This document shows, one piece after another, positions 7,819 through 15,935 of a DNA stretch of 44,566 nt. Origin of the DNA: Gordonia sp. ABSL11-1 (GTDB taxonomy: Bacteria; Actinomycetota; Actinomycetes; Mycobacteriales; Mycobacteriaceae); contig NZ_JASXSI010000033.1 of the NCBI RefSeq assembly GCF_030315685.1, forward strand, positions 1 to 44,566, given 5' to 3'. The notes under the pieces were generated by a model. The model ran no database searches. It worked only from the letters and a program-made list of their open reading frames with translations, and was not told where the DNA came from. The translations under genes and the position numbers were made by a program. How positions within the stretch are numbered: the first letter of the stretch is position 1; every line of letters starts with the position of its first letter.

Positions 7819-9513
7819 TCAGCGCACAAATACCCGCCTGAGTTGACGATTCACCGACGCGACATCGAATCGTGTGGCGTCGAAAAGCCGATCCCGCGGG
7901 TATCCGGCCCACTCTCGGAGCTCGGTGTGACGCGGATGAGAGGGGTCGGAGACGGCCATGGTGAAGTCTTCCCATCCGGGCGGTCCGCCGACGTCATCGA
8001 GCGGGGACATCCCGCCTCCGTCACGTACCTCGGCAACGAGGTCGGCCGGGTCATCAGCGATGTCGACGACCGTGATGACGTGCGTCCAACCGTCCCCGAA
8101 GTCGTACTCATAGGTGAGCTGCGCCCCCACACGGGTGAGCACTTCGCCAATCGTGGTGTGGCGTTCGTCGTCGACGTCCTCCCAATCACCCAGTTCCAGA
8201 GCCTGCGCAGGCATCCACCGCTCTCCGTCGGCGCGGAACTGATGCAGGTGACTGTCTTCCCAGTCGAACGCGATCTGCAGGATGTCATGGACGTCAGCCA
8301 GCGAGACAGAGGCGTCGACGGCGATGATCCGCCACACCGGTGGCGTCACTTCCTCCAGCTCCACCCGCAGGAGCAGTTCACCCTCCACCGAAGCGTCGAC
8401 TCCTCCCCTGCCCGGTCCCACCGGCCGGGGCATGGCCGCCACGACAGCCATACGCAAGGCTTCCGGCACGACGTAGGCGTTGCCCTCCACGGTGAGCCAC
8501 CCCTCGTCGACGAACAGAGCCAGTCGCCCATGGATCGCCTGCACGAACTGCGGGCTGAAGCCCACCGTGTCCACCCAACCATCGATGTCCTCGACCGTGT
8601 TCGGTCCGTCGGTGCATCCGAGGAACACCACGCCGGCCACCGCTTCGGTGTACTCGTCGGCCACCTCGCCGTCGCCGTTCAGGAATGCGCTCGCGATCCA
8701 GAAGGTCAGGGCCGCGCGCAGCACTTCGACCGGTGCCTGCTGCCACGAGTTCTCGTCGCACGCAGCCCAGGCTCGGCTCGTGTTGACCTCGATGAGCTGC
8801 AGCGTCTGCGCGTACATCCACAGGTCTCGAAGCGGCGCGAAACTGCTCATGCTGGTGTGGTTGGACGGCATGTCCCACCCGAGCACAGCGGCGAGCTCAC
8901 GGGCGGCAGCAGGCTTCAGCCACCGACTCGCTGTGGTGGGTCGGCCGTCACCCAGCCACCCGAGTAGGGCAGTGAGCTGACTCAATGGCGCCGTGGCCAG
9001 CAGCGCGGCGCGTTCGAGCTCCTCGTCGGCAGATGCGATCTCCGTAGTGAGCAGCGACAGCCCCAACGCGGCCATGATCCGCTCGCGCGCGAGCTCAGGT
9101 ACGTCGGGAGAGCCGCTCCAGCGGCCGGTCGACACGAGAAAGTCAGACAGCATCAGTGCGGCGAAGCCGATCGCGCGCAGCTGATCGGTGGCGATCGCCT
9201 CCCTGTCCCGCATGAACTCGAGGAAGCTCACCATCGCGTCGACATCATCGGTCGACCACGCCACCGGATCGAAGTCAGGTCTCACCGCGACGACAGCGCT
9301 CAGCAGGATCTGGAGTTGATCGGCGACACTGTCGGCGGCCTCATCGTCGCCGGGATAGACGTCAGCGATGACCCACTCCCGGAAACCGTCCGGAACCGCA
9401 GCCGCCAGTCGTTGCGGGAACAGCGGCACGACGTTGTCGTCGCCACGTGACGGCGCACGCTTGGCTTTGCGTCGTTCCCGCTTCTGCTGTTGCTTCGATC
9501 GCTTCTTCGACAT
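7819..9513 (-). CDS. plasmid pRiA4b Orf3-like domain protein
   Basis: 564 residues. The C-terminal part (about residues 380-560) is a clear pRiA4b Orf3-like (IS1096 TnpR-like) domain: LLLRVELEEVTPPVWRIIAV, LQIAFDWEDSHLHQF, LTYEYDFGDGWTHVITV and PPGWEDF are its hallmarks. The N-terminus is a Lys/Arg-rich tail (MSKKRSKQQQKRERRKAKR) and the middle about 330 residues are helical and unrecognised. I start at the ATG at 9513 because the sequence upstream in frame is not coding-like, although the frame stays open to 9633. The molecular role of this family is not established. No transposon ends are visible beside it, so it is not annotated as part of one. Confidence 0.8.
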   Translation of the reverse strand: MSKKRSKQQQKRERRKAKRAPSRGDDNVVPLFPQRLAAAVPDGFREWVIADVYPGDDEAADSVADQLQILLSAVVAVRPDFDPVAWSTDDVDAMVSFLEFMRDREAIATDQLRAIGFAALMLSDFLVSTGRWSGSPDVPELARERIMAALGLSLLTTEIASADEELERAALLATAPLSQLTALLGWLGDGRPTTASRWLKPAAARELAAVLGWDMPSNHTSMSSFAPLRDLWMYAQTLQLIEVNTSRAWAACDENSWQQAPVEVLRAALTFWIASAFLNGDGEVADEYTEAVAGVVFLGCTDGPNTVEDIDGWVDTVGFSPQFVQAIHGRLALFVDEGWLTVEGNAYVVPEALRMAVVAAMPRPVGPGRGGVDASVEGELLLRVELEEVTPPVWRIIAVDASVSLADVHDILQIAFDWEDSHLHQFRADGERWMPAQALELGDWEDVDDERHTTIGEVLTRVGAQLTYEYDFGDGWTHVITVVDIADDPADLVAEVRDGGGMSPLDDVGGPPGWEDFTMAVSDPSHPRHTELREWAGYPRDRLFDATRFDVASVNRQLRRVFVR

Positions 9514-9611
9514 CACTGCGCACTCTAGTCGGGCAACGCGCTGATGCGGTGGTGGGCCGGCTCTCGGGGCTGCGATGTCACACACTCTGTCGCGTCCGGG
9601 ACTGGTGCACG

Positions 9612-10577
9612 ATGGTAGACACCATGACCACACAGTTCATCGGACCGCATCCATGGCCGGTCATCGGCAAGAAGCTGTATGCGCGCGGGCCTCGCGTCGC
9701 AGCAATTGCATTCCTGGGAGCCGACGGCCCCGATCTGTTACGACACCTCCGTGACGGTGACACGCTCGTCGTCAATGCCAGCAAGGAGGCTGTGGCCTCG
9801 CACTCCACCTCACCGCATGCAATTGAAACGCTCATCGGCCGAGGTGTCGAGGTTCTGTCATCGCCCAAATTGCACGCGAAGGTGATGGTCACCGCGGAGA
9901 TGGCCGTGATCGGCTCCGCCAATGCATCTGCGCACTCCGCTCAATCGCTGGAAGCAGTTGTCGTGACTGATGATCCGGCCATGGTCGAGAATGCCCGCGA
10001 CTTCGTGATCGACGTCGCGGCCGACGCGAACACCATCGACGACGAACTGCTCGCCGAACTCCACCAGGTGTGGATCGACCACCCACGCGCACCAGTACCC
10101 GGCGTGAACGGCGGCTCCGCCGAATGGGGACTGCTGCCCGATCACGTGGCAGGAGTGTTGCTCGTACCTGTCGTCGCCGACGATCTGGCGGAGAGTGAAC
10201 GAGAGGCCATGGCCGGAGAGGTCGAGCAGACACCGGAGTATCCGATCTTCGGGTTCCAGCTCGGAGACGATTCCGACGGATACCAGGTCGATGCGGTACT
10301 ACTTCGCTACGAGGACGGCTACATTCACGAACCGACTGTGGTGTTCGGCGATGTTCGACGTCCCATACCGGGTCGGGCCGACGGCGCGTATCAACTGCTG
10401 CGGCACAAGCATCGCCAGCGTGGCCGACGAGCGAGTCGAGTTGCCTCCGAACTGTCCGCAGGCGTCGTCGAGGAGTTCGATGCAGCGCTCGCGGCCGACG
10501 ACGACGTCATGCTGTCCGACGAACTCGCGGAGCAGGTGCTGCGCGTCTGGGGGCTGGTTGTCGGCGAGCGCGACTGA
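9612..10577 (+). CDS. phospholipase D-like protein with one divergent HKD motif
   Basis: 321 residues. Residues about 85-110 read LHAKVMVTAEMAVIGSANAS, the H-x-K ... G-S-x-N pattern of the PLD superfamily, preceded by a strand/helix unit typical of that fold (DGDTLVVNASKEAVASHST). Only one copy is present, so an active enzyme would have to dimerise, as Nuc-type nucleases do. The usual Asp of HxK(x4)D is replaced (Ala, then Glu), so activity is uncertain. The C-terminal 160 residues are unrecognised, with a basic patch (RHKHRQRGRRASR). Start is ATG at 9612 or the in-frame ATG at 9624; an in-frame upstream extension is not coding-like. It is divergent from the pRiA4b-Orf3-like gene. Confidence 0.7.
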   Translation: MVDTMTTQFIGPHPWPVIGKKLYARGPRVAAIAFLGADGPDLLRHLRDGDTLVVNASKEAVASHSTSPHAIETLIGRGVEVLSSPKLHAKVMVTAEMAVIGSANASAHSAQSLEAVVVTDDPAMVENARDFVIDVAADANTIDDELLAELHQVWIDHPRAPVPGVNGGSAEWGLLPDHVAGVLLVPVVADDLAESEREAMAGEVEQTPEYPIFGFQLGDDSDGYQVDAVLLRYEDGYIHEPTVVFGDVRRPIPGRADGAYQLLRHKHRQRGRRASRVASELSAGVVEEFDAALAADDDVMLSDELAEQVLRVWGLVVGERD

Positions 10578-11461
10578 CCCTATCGCGCTGCGCCTGGAGT
10601 GCGGTTGGGGCCCAAGTGCCAGAAACCCGGATTCTTTTGCTGGTTCGGGACCATAAGTTCTTGTTGTGTTCGCTTTGCCAGCAGACGTGGGTGACGAAAG
10701 TCACATTGATTTCCTGGGGTATCGTGCCGTAGGTAGGTCACGCCGCCGCCGACGTTGTTCCGATGGTGATGATCGTTCGGCGCATCACGCGCCTCCTGCC
10801 TTCAGGCGATAGTCCTTCACGCCCCCTCACCCTGAACAGTCGGTTCTGCCATAGGAGTCCGTTACGGTGCGATCCCAACATCCTTCGAACGAAGGACAGA
10901 ACATCGACGACCCGGGAGTTCCGTGACACTACCGGCGCCACAGACTCCTCACCAGTGCGGCATGCCCAACATAAGAGTCACGAGAGCGGACCGATGAGTG
11001 GATAATCCACTTACCGCCGCTCCTGGGTGACTCTCATGTCGACGCCGACCGAGAAGGTGGCAACCACTCGACACAGTCAACGGGCCCCGGCGAGCCGAGG
11101 CCGGCGTGTCGTCCCTGGCCACTGACGGAACTCGGCTGCCGCCCGCGGCGAACGAGGTCTTGCCGCGACCGGGGCTGGGGATCGAGTGGCCGACGACGGC
11201 GCGGGACGAATCGCCGTTGGAGTACGTTCTGTCAGCGAAGGATACGGCGGCGCCGGGGTTGACGGAGGCGCGGGAGTTCGGGTTGTTGCCGGAGTACGAC
11301 CAGGTCGCTGACACACGAGCACCGGCGCCGGTGAGTCCCGCTGGACCGGTCGCCGGGTGTAGTGCGAACGACGGAACCCATGTGCCGGGACGGTGCTCTC
11401 GGACTCGCGGCAGCTAAGCTGCGCCGAAGGGCAACCTCGGACGGCAGCTTGGAGCGCAAAC
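10578..11461. other. gene-poor stretch with possible remnant
   Basis: No convincing gene. Between about 11106 and 11320 both strands are open with strong third-position G/C bias. The plus frame has SPLEYVLSAKDTAAPGLTEA and REFGLLPEYDQV; the minus frame has TWSYSGNNPNSRASVNPGAA. Neither has a good start with ribosome-binding site, so a gene remnant is likely. A 15-base palindrome AGTGGATAATCCACT lies at 10997-11011 and a GTGACgaaaGTCAC inverted repeat near 10691-10704; either could be a regulator site. Confidence 0.4.
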
Positions 11462-12016
11462 GTGAACCGATGGAGTGTAGTTCAGCGAGCACTCACCGCG
11501 GTGGCGACGCTCGTCGGATGTGTCCTGCTAGTTGCGTGCTCGAGTGACGGAGATGGTTCATCGGACAGTGGTGGTAACAGTGCCTCGGACGTTGCGGATT
11601 CGACATCTGCCGCAGTTGTCGTGTCGAAAGAACAATGCACCAGCTTCGATGTTGCGGGACCTGATGGCCTCACTGCCCGTCCTCCAGCCGGAGGCCCGGA
11701 GGTGTCAGACGACTACGTTCGTTCCGTGGTGACCGAGTACACAAAGGTCTGCCAGTTCGGTGAGGGCCCCGGCAATCTGAGTGACGCCAGTGAGGCAAGT
11801 GCCAGCGCCGCTGCTCAACAGCTGGTCGACACAATCTGCTCCGGGACCGACGAAGAGTCGGTGGCTCAGATATACATCGTTGCAATAACTTTCCGACGTC
11901 TCGGCCTTCCCGATTTCGGTGGCATCCGTTGCAAGACCGAAGTCAAACCGTGGAATGCCCAACTCGCGCAGCAGAATGAGCAGGCGGCGCAGGCGAAAAT
12001 CGATGGAGGCAACTGA
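11462..12016 (+). CDS. putative secreted lipoprotein
   Basis: 184 residues from a GTG start preceded by TTGGAG at a spacing of about eight bases. The N-terminus is a lipoprotein signal: a basic start (VNRWSVVQRALTAV), a hydrophobic core and the lipobox LLVACSS with the lipidated Cys at about residue 25. A Ser/Gly/Asp-rich linker follows, then a domain with three conserved-looking Cys (KEQCTSFDV, TKVCQFG, DTICSG, GIRCKTEV) that may form disulfides. The C-terminus is Gln/Ala-rich. Expected location is the outer face of the membrane. No family recognised. A hairpin follows the gene. Confidence 0.75.
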   Translation: MNRWSVVQRALTAVATLVGCVLLVACSSDGDGSSDSGGNSASDVADSTSAAVVVSKEQCTSFDVAGPDGLTARPPAGGPEVSDDYVRSVVTEYTKVCQFGEGPGNLSDASEASASAAAQQLVDTICSGTDEESVAQIYIVAITFRRLGLPDFGGIRCKTEVKPWNAQLAQQNEQAAQAKIDGGN

Positions 12017-12035
12017 CGCCGGACTTCGGGCGCTG

Positions 12036-12070
12036 CCGCCGAGCCATGTTCTATTGTGAGGCTTCGGCGG
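12036..12070. terminator. hairpin between convergent genes
   Basis: CCGCCGAGCC (12036-12045) pairs with GGCTTCGGCGG (12060-12070) with one bulged base and a 14-base AT-richer loop. There is no U-tract, as is common in actinobacteria. It lies between the converging lipoprotein and GntR genes and could end both transcripts. Confidence 0.5.
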
Positions 12071-12157
12071 GTGCGCTCGGACCAGTGCTGAGCGCAGTGG
12101 AGATGTGTTCCGCGAGTTAAGTCTTCGATCGTCCGACGTTGCACGGAGCGTCGTTGG

Positions 12158-12817
12158 TCAGGCGTGTGAATGTGCCCGCGCTCCTCGCACCCGCACCTTC
12201 TGATCGTGTCGCATGTGCTCGAGCATCAGCGATCTCGCCGCCTCCGCGTCACGGGCAACGATGGCCGCGAGGATCGCTTCGTGCTCCGCGTCTCTGTCGT
12301 CGTAGGGTCTGGCAACGGCGTCGGGGCGCCACGGCGCGGACACCTTTGCCTGAGCGTCGAGGGTGTGGAGGAGGTCGGCGATGGTGGCGTTGCGAGCGGC
12401 GAGCCGGACGGCATCGTGCCAGGCGTTGAACAGTTGTCGCACCTCCGTCTGGTCCGACGTAGCACGGGCCCTGGCGGTGAGGTCCTGCAGCCGATGCAGA
12501 TCGATGTCATCTCGACGACCGGCCGCAGCGGCCGCCGCCGCGGCGTCGAGTTCCCCGCGTATCTCGAAGATCTCCAACAGTTCCGACTCCGATCGAATCC
12601 GCAGTGCGAATCCGCGCGAGGTTCCGCGGAGCAGGCCTTCCTGCTCCAACAGACCGAGAGCTTCGCGGACCGGTGTTCTCGATACTGCGAACTCGGCGCT
12701 CAGAACGCCGGGAACCAGTGCCACCTCGGCGGCGTACACACCTGTGGTGAGGCGTCGGCGAAGTTCGGTGTAGACGTGGTCACGGGCCGTGCCGCCCCCT
12801 GTGCCGCGCGCACTCAT
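12158..12817 (-). CDS. GntR-family regulator, FadR/FCD type
   Basis: 219 residues. The N-terminal winged helix-turn-helix (about residues 12-75) includes VYTELRRRLTTGVY, SAEFAVSRTPVREALGLLEQ and EGLLRG, the standard GntR signature. The C-terminal helical FCD domain includes ELLEIFEIRGELDAAAAAAA, the His-containing FNAWHDAVRLAARN and the metal/ligand-type motif AEHEAILAAIVARD. Start ATG overlaps the stop of the sulfurtransferase gene by four bases, so it is the last gene of the thiM operon. It likely regulates this operon in response to a small carboxylate or pathway ligand. The best operator candidate is the palindrome at 15906-15935, whose core resembles the T-x-GTATAC-x-A type sites of this subfamily. 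Confidence 0.9.
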   Translation of the reverse strand: MSARGTGGGTARDHVYTELRRRLTTGVYAAEVALVPGVLSAEFAVSRTPVREALGLLEQEGLLRGTSRGFALRIRSESELLEIFEIRGELDAAAAAAAAGRRDDIDLHRLQDLTARARATSDQTEVRQLFNAWHDAVRLAARNATIADLLHTLDAQAKVSAPWRPDAVARPYDDRDAEHEAILAAIVARDAEAARSLMLEHMRHDQKVRVRGARAHSHA

Positions 12818-13686
12818 GAATCGTCCCCGAGCCAGGGAGAGGTCGTCAACGGTCGCGTGTCGTCGGCGCGCCACTCGGCGAGCGATCCGTCGAAGACGCG
12901 GGCGGACTCGATGCCGTGCTCAGCCAGCGCCAGCGCGAGGCCTGCTGCGTTGATTCCACCACCGCAGTACAGGATCGGCGACTGCGCGGGGTTCAGACCG
13001 GCAGCCTCGATGAGCTGCCGTGTGGCGGTCGGATCGTGCCGACCGTCGGGGTCGAGAGTGTCGGGGTATGGGATGTTGATCGACCCCGGAATGGACCCAG
13101 TCCCCGGAATCGCCGGGTCGCCGGCAAAATCTGCTGCACGCAACGCACAGATCACCGGCGCCCCACCGTCACCCGCCGCCGCCCGGGCGGTCTCGTCGAT
13201 GTCGGCGATGACGTCCGGCACGTCGGTCGGCGTGAACAGCGATTCATCGGATACGGTCGGCCGCCCCGGTCCTACCTCGAGGTGACGACCGGATGCCTCC
13301 CATGCCGCGAGCCCGCCGTCGAGCACACGGACATCCTGATGTCCCCACGAGCGCAGGACCCACCAGAGCCGGGCCGCCCACGCTCCGCCAGACTGGTCGT
13401 AGGTGACCACCGTCGCGTGCGGACCGATGCCGACAGCCCTTGCGGCAGAAACGATCTGTGTACGGGTCGGCCGGGCGAAGGGAATCGACGAGCCCGGGTC
13501 GGAGAACACGGCGAAGAGGTCGGCGAAGCGTGCACCGGGAACATGGCCCGCCTCGAAGAGGGGACGTCCGTCGCCGTACCGCGGTTCATCGTCGTTGCGC
13601 TGCACCGTCGCGTCCAGCAGGACGACGTCGTCCAGGTGCTCGGCCAACCAGTCCGCATCGACGAAGTGCCTGTCCGATGGTGTCAC
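12814..13686 (-). CDS. sseA: two-domain sulfurtransferase (rhodanese/3-mercaptopyruvate type)
   Basis: 290 residues with tandem rhodanese domains. Domain 1 (about 5-135) has VVLLDATVQRNDDEP, GHVPGARFADL and VLDGGLAAWEASGR. Domain 2 (about 155-285) carries the active Cys241 in the loop CGGGIN, closer to the CG(S/T)G loop of mercaptopyruvate sulfurtransferases than to the CRKG loop of thiosulfate enzymes. The enzyme moves sulfane sulfur from a donor to a thiophilic acceptor in the cytosol. The GTG start overlaps the TGA of the monooxygenase gene (GTGA) and its own stop overlaps the GntR start. Its place next to a flavin monooxygenase and ThiM suggests handling sulfur released from a small organosulfur compound. 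The symbol is by family similarity. Confidence 0.85.
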   Translation of the reverse strand: MTPSDRHFVDADWLAEHLDDVVLLDATVQRNDDEPRYGDGRPLFEAGHVPGARFADLFAVFSDPGSSIPFARPTRTQIVSAARAVGIGPHATVVTYDQSGGAWAARLWWVLRSWGHQDVRVLDGGLAAWEASGRHLEVGPGRPTVSDESLFTPTDVPDVIADIDETARAAAGDGGAPVICALRAADFAGDPAIPGTGSIPGSINIPYPDTLDPDGRHDPTATRQLIEAAGLNPAQSPILYCGGGINAAGLALALAEHGIESARVFDGSLAEWRADDTRPLTTSPWLGDDS

Positions 13687-15032
13687 GAGAGCGCCTCGGC
13701 GCGTGCCGATTCCGCACGCGCACGCCACTCGCCCGGGTCCGGTCGACGGAGCCCGAGGTGGTCGCGCAGGGTCGTCCCGCTGTATGCGGTGCGGACCAGA
13801 CCTCGGCGACGCAGTTCCGGGACGACCTCGCCGGCGAAATCCTCGAACGCGGCGGGGACGTGAGTCGCCTGGATCATGAACCCGTCGGCTGCACCCGCAT
13901 CCAACCACTGCTCCATCGTGTCGGCGATCTCGGTCGGCGAGCCGACCATGTTGCCCTCGGTGCGGGCTCCGTACCATTTCCCGATCTCCCGGATCGTGAG
14001 CTTCTCGCGCCGCGCGAACTCCAGGATCTCGCGGTAGTGGCCCTCCACTCCGACCTCGTCGAGCTCGGGAAGCGGGCCGTCGAGATCGTACGCGGTGAGG
14101 TCCACGTTCACGTGGTAGGCCATCCGTGACAAGCCGGCCTCCGGTGCGACGAGGTCGACGAACTCCTCGTGCCGACGTCGAGCGTCGCGCGCATCCGACC
14201 CGACGACGGTGGTCGCGGCGGGCAGGATGCGGACCTGCTCGGGATCTCGGCCGCGGGCTACCACCCGTGCACGGATGTCGCGAGCGAATTCGACTGCAGA
14301 TTCCAGCGACTCATGGCTGCAGAAGATGACGTCCGCCCAGCGGGCGGCGAAGTCGCGGCCGGAGGGAGACGCACCGGCCTGGATGACCACCGGATATCCC
14401 TGCGGCGGGCGCGGCACGCCCAGCGGCCCGCGCACCCGGAAATGCGTGCCGTCGTGGTCGATCGCCGATACCTCGTCAGGTCGGCCGAATGTGCCGGACT
14501 CCTTGTCGCGGATCAAGGCGTCATCGGACCAGCTGTCCCACAGACGGGTGGTCACCTCCAGGAACTCCTCGGCCCGGTCGTACCGTGCCGCCCGTCCTGG
14601 CAGTGCATCCTGGCCGAAATTCTGCGCCTCGGCGTCCTGGAAGCTGGTCACCACGTTCCACCCGGCGCGACCACCGGTGAGGTGGTCGAGCGTCGCGAAG
14701 GTCCGTGCGAGGTTGTACGGCTCGTGGTAACCGGTCGAGACGGTCGCTGCCAGCCCCAGATGCCGGGTGACCGCGGCCATCACCGTGATGACCGGCAACG
14801 GGTCGAGACGCGGTGTGCCGGTGCCCCATCGGACCGCGGGATCGAAGGTGTCACCGAGACTGCGTGGTACCGCGAGAGAATCCGGGACGAACGCCAGATC
14901 GAAGCACGCGTCCTCGAGGACGCGCGCGATCCGCACGTAGTGATCGGCGTCGAGGAATCCGTCTCCTGCCTCGGGGTGGCGCCAGCCGACGGTGCCCTGA
15001 GGGCCGGCGTTGAGGAAGGCTGCCAGATGCAT
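13683..15032 (-). CDS. NtaA/SnaA/DszA-family FMN-dependent monooxygenase
   Basis: 449 residues, the usual length for this branch of the bacterial luciferase-like superfamily. Typical segments are HLAAFLNAGPQGTVGWRHPE (N-terminal strand), the ARTFATLDHLTGGRAGWNVV signature, SFQDAEAQNFG, the long insertion ARYDRAEEFLEVTTRLWDSW, and PQGYPVVIQAGASPSGRDFA. These enzymes use reduced FMN from a separate reductase and O2 to cleave C-N or C-S bonds or N/S-oxidise substrates such as nitrilotriacetate, dimethylsulfide or dibenzothiophene sulfone. No flavin reductase gene adjoins it. It is translationally coupled to thiM upstream (TGATG) and to the sulfurtransferase downstream. The substrate cannot be read from sequence; context hints at a sulfur heterocycle. 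Confidence 0.88.
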   Translation of the reverse strand: MHLAAFLNAGPQGTVGWRHPEAGDGFLDADHYVRIARVLEDACFDLAFVPDSLAVPRSLGDTFDPAVRWGTGTPRLDPLPVITVMAAVTRHLGLAATVSTGYHEPYNLARTFATLDHLTGGRAGWNVVTSFQDAEAQNFGQDALPGRAARYDRAEEFLEVTTRLWDSWSDDALIRDKESGTFGRPDEVSAIDHDGTHFRVRGPLGVPRPPQGYPVVIQAGASPSGRDFAARWADVIFCSHESLESAVEFARDIRARVVARGRDPEQVRILPAATTVVGSDARDARRRHEEFVDLVAPEAGLSRMAYHVNVDLTAYDLDGPLPELDEVGVEGHYREILEFARREKLTIREIGKWYGARTEGNMVGSPTEIADTMEQWLDAGAADGFMIQATHVPAAFEDFAGEVVPELRRRGLVRTAYSGTTLRDHLGLRRPDPGEWRARAESARAEALS

Positions 15033-15853
15033 CAGTTGGCCAGCTCCCAGAGTCCATCGACGAGGGCGGTGGCGAACGAGCCGCTCCCGCCGCGCGGCCC
15101 GAGCCGGTTGGCGGCGTTCTCGGCCGCGCGCGCGTAGGCGGCGTGAGCCGCGACCGCCGCATCGAACGGATCGCCGGCCACCGCCGCCACCGCGGCGTTG
15201 AGCGCGCCGAGACTGCAGCCGGCACCGGTGACCTGAGTGAGGCGGGCGTCACCGCCCCCGACCGCGACGACGCGCCGGCCGTCGGTGATGTAGTCGACCG
15301 GCCCGCTGACGGCGACGACTGCTCCGGTGCGCGAGGCGAGATCGGTGATGTGCGGGACGGCATCGGCCGAATCGGCCGTCGTCTCGACACCCTTGCCGAG
15401 TGCATCCCCGCCGGCCAGGGCAATCAGCTCACTGGCGTTCCCGCGGATGATCGACGGCCGATGATCGAGCAGCGAACGCACGAACGCGTCGTATCCGGTC
15501 GCGCCCGCACCATTGGCCACCGGGTCCAGCACCCACGGGGTGCCTGCGGCGTGGGCGGTGCGTGCGACCGTGGCCACGGTGTCGACGTCATTGCTCATCA
15601 CCGTCGCGGTGTTGATCCACACGCCCCCGGCGCCGGCCGGGAAGACGCTGGGCCAGTCGACTCCTGCGCCGATGGCAGGACCCGCACCCGCTGCCAGCAG
15701 GACGTTGGCGCTCAGGTTCGCCGCGATGTAGTTGGTGAGGCCGTAGACGAAAGGGGCGGATGCCGCGACCCGCCGGAAGGTGTCAGCGACAGGCGCGTCG
15801 TCGAACGATCGTCGCTCGACGGTCGTTGCGTCGAACGTGGTGGTCTCGGTCAT
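15032..15853 (-). CDS. thiM: hydroxyethylthiazole kinase ThiM
   Basis: 273 residues with clear ThiM features: PFVYGLTNYIAANLSANVLL near residue 40, the WVLDPVANGAGATGY loop (usually DPVgaGAT), IIRGNASELIALAG, and the VTGAGCSLGALNAA anion hole with catalytic Cys near residue 215. The enzyme phosphorylates 4-methyl-5-(2-hydroxyethyl)thiazole with ATP for thiamine salvage. The ATG is preceded by GGGAG. It is the first gene of a four-gene operon. The usual salvage partners thiE and thiD are absent and I see no TPP riboswitch in the leader, so control seems to be by the GntR protein. A degradative rather than biosynthetic setting is possible. Confidence 0.93.
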   Translation of the reverse strand: MTETTTFDATTVERRSFDDAPVADTFRRVAASAPFVYGLTNYIAANLSANVLLAAGAGPAIGAGVDWPSVFPAGAGGVWINTATVMSNDVDTVATVARTAHAAGTPWVLDPVANGAGATGYDAFVRSLLDHRPSIIRGNASELIALAGGDALGKGVETTADSADAVPHITDLASRTGAVVAVSGPVDYITDGRRVVAVGGGDARLTQVTGAGCSLGALNAAVAAVAGDPFDAAVAAHAAYARAAENAANRLGPRGGSGSFATALVDGLWELAN

Positions 15854-15905
15854 GGTGCTCCCTCATGGGCGGTTCGCGATCAGGCCGGAGCGGTCGTCGG
15901 CCCCG

Positions 15906-15935
15906 GGTATCTGTATACAGCTGAATACAGATACC
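15906..15935. promoter_or_regulatory. 30-bp palindrome upstream of thiM, candidate GntR operator
   Basis: The sequence reads GGTATCTGTATACAG then CTGAATACAGATACC. The two 15-base arms match at 14 positions. It lies 53-82 bases upstream of the thiM ATG. Alternating TGTATAC/GTATTC cores fit the recognition style of FadR/FCD GntR proteins, and such a regulator is the last gene of the operon. Assignment to that protein is inference. Confidence 0.7.

Noticed and set aside
7720..8967. 415-codon plus-strand frame opposite the pRiA4b-Orf3-like gene
   Set aside because: Shadow frame; the minus strand has the family signature.
9514..9633. N-terminal extension of the pRiA4b-Orf3-like protein to 9633
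   Set aside because: The extra 40 residues are Cys/Pro/Arg-rich and not coding-like, and the Lys-rich MSKKRSK start at 9513 is typical for such proteins.
11077..11322. Open frames on both strands with strong GC3
   Set aside because: No start with a ribosome-binding site and no recognisable family; kept only as a possible remnant in the intergenic note.
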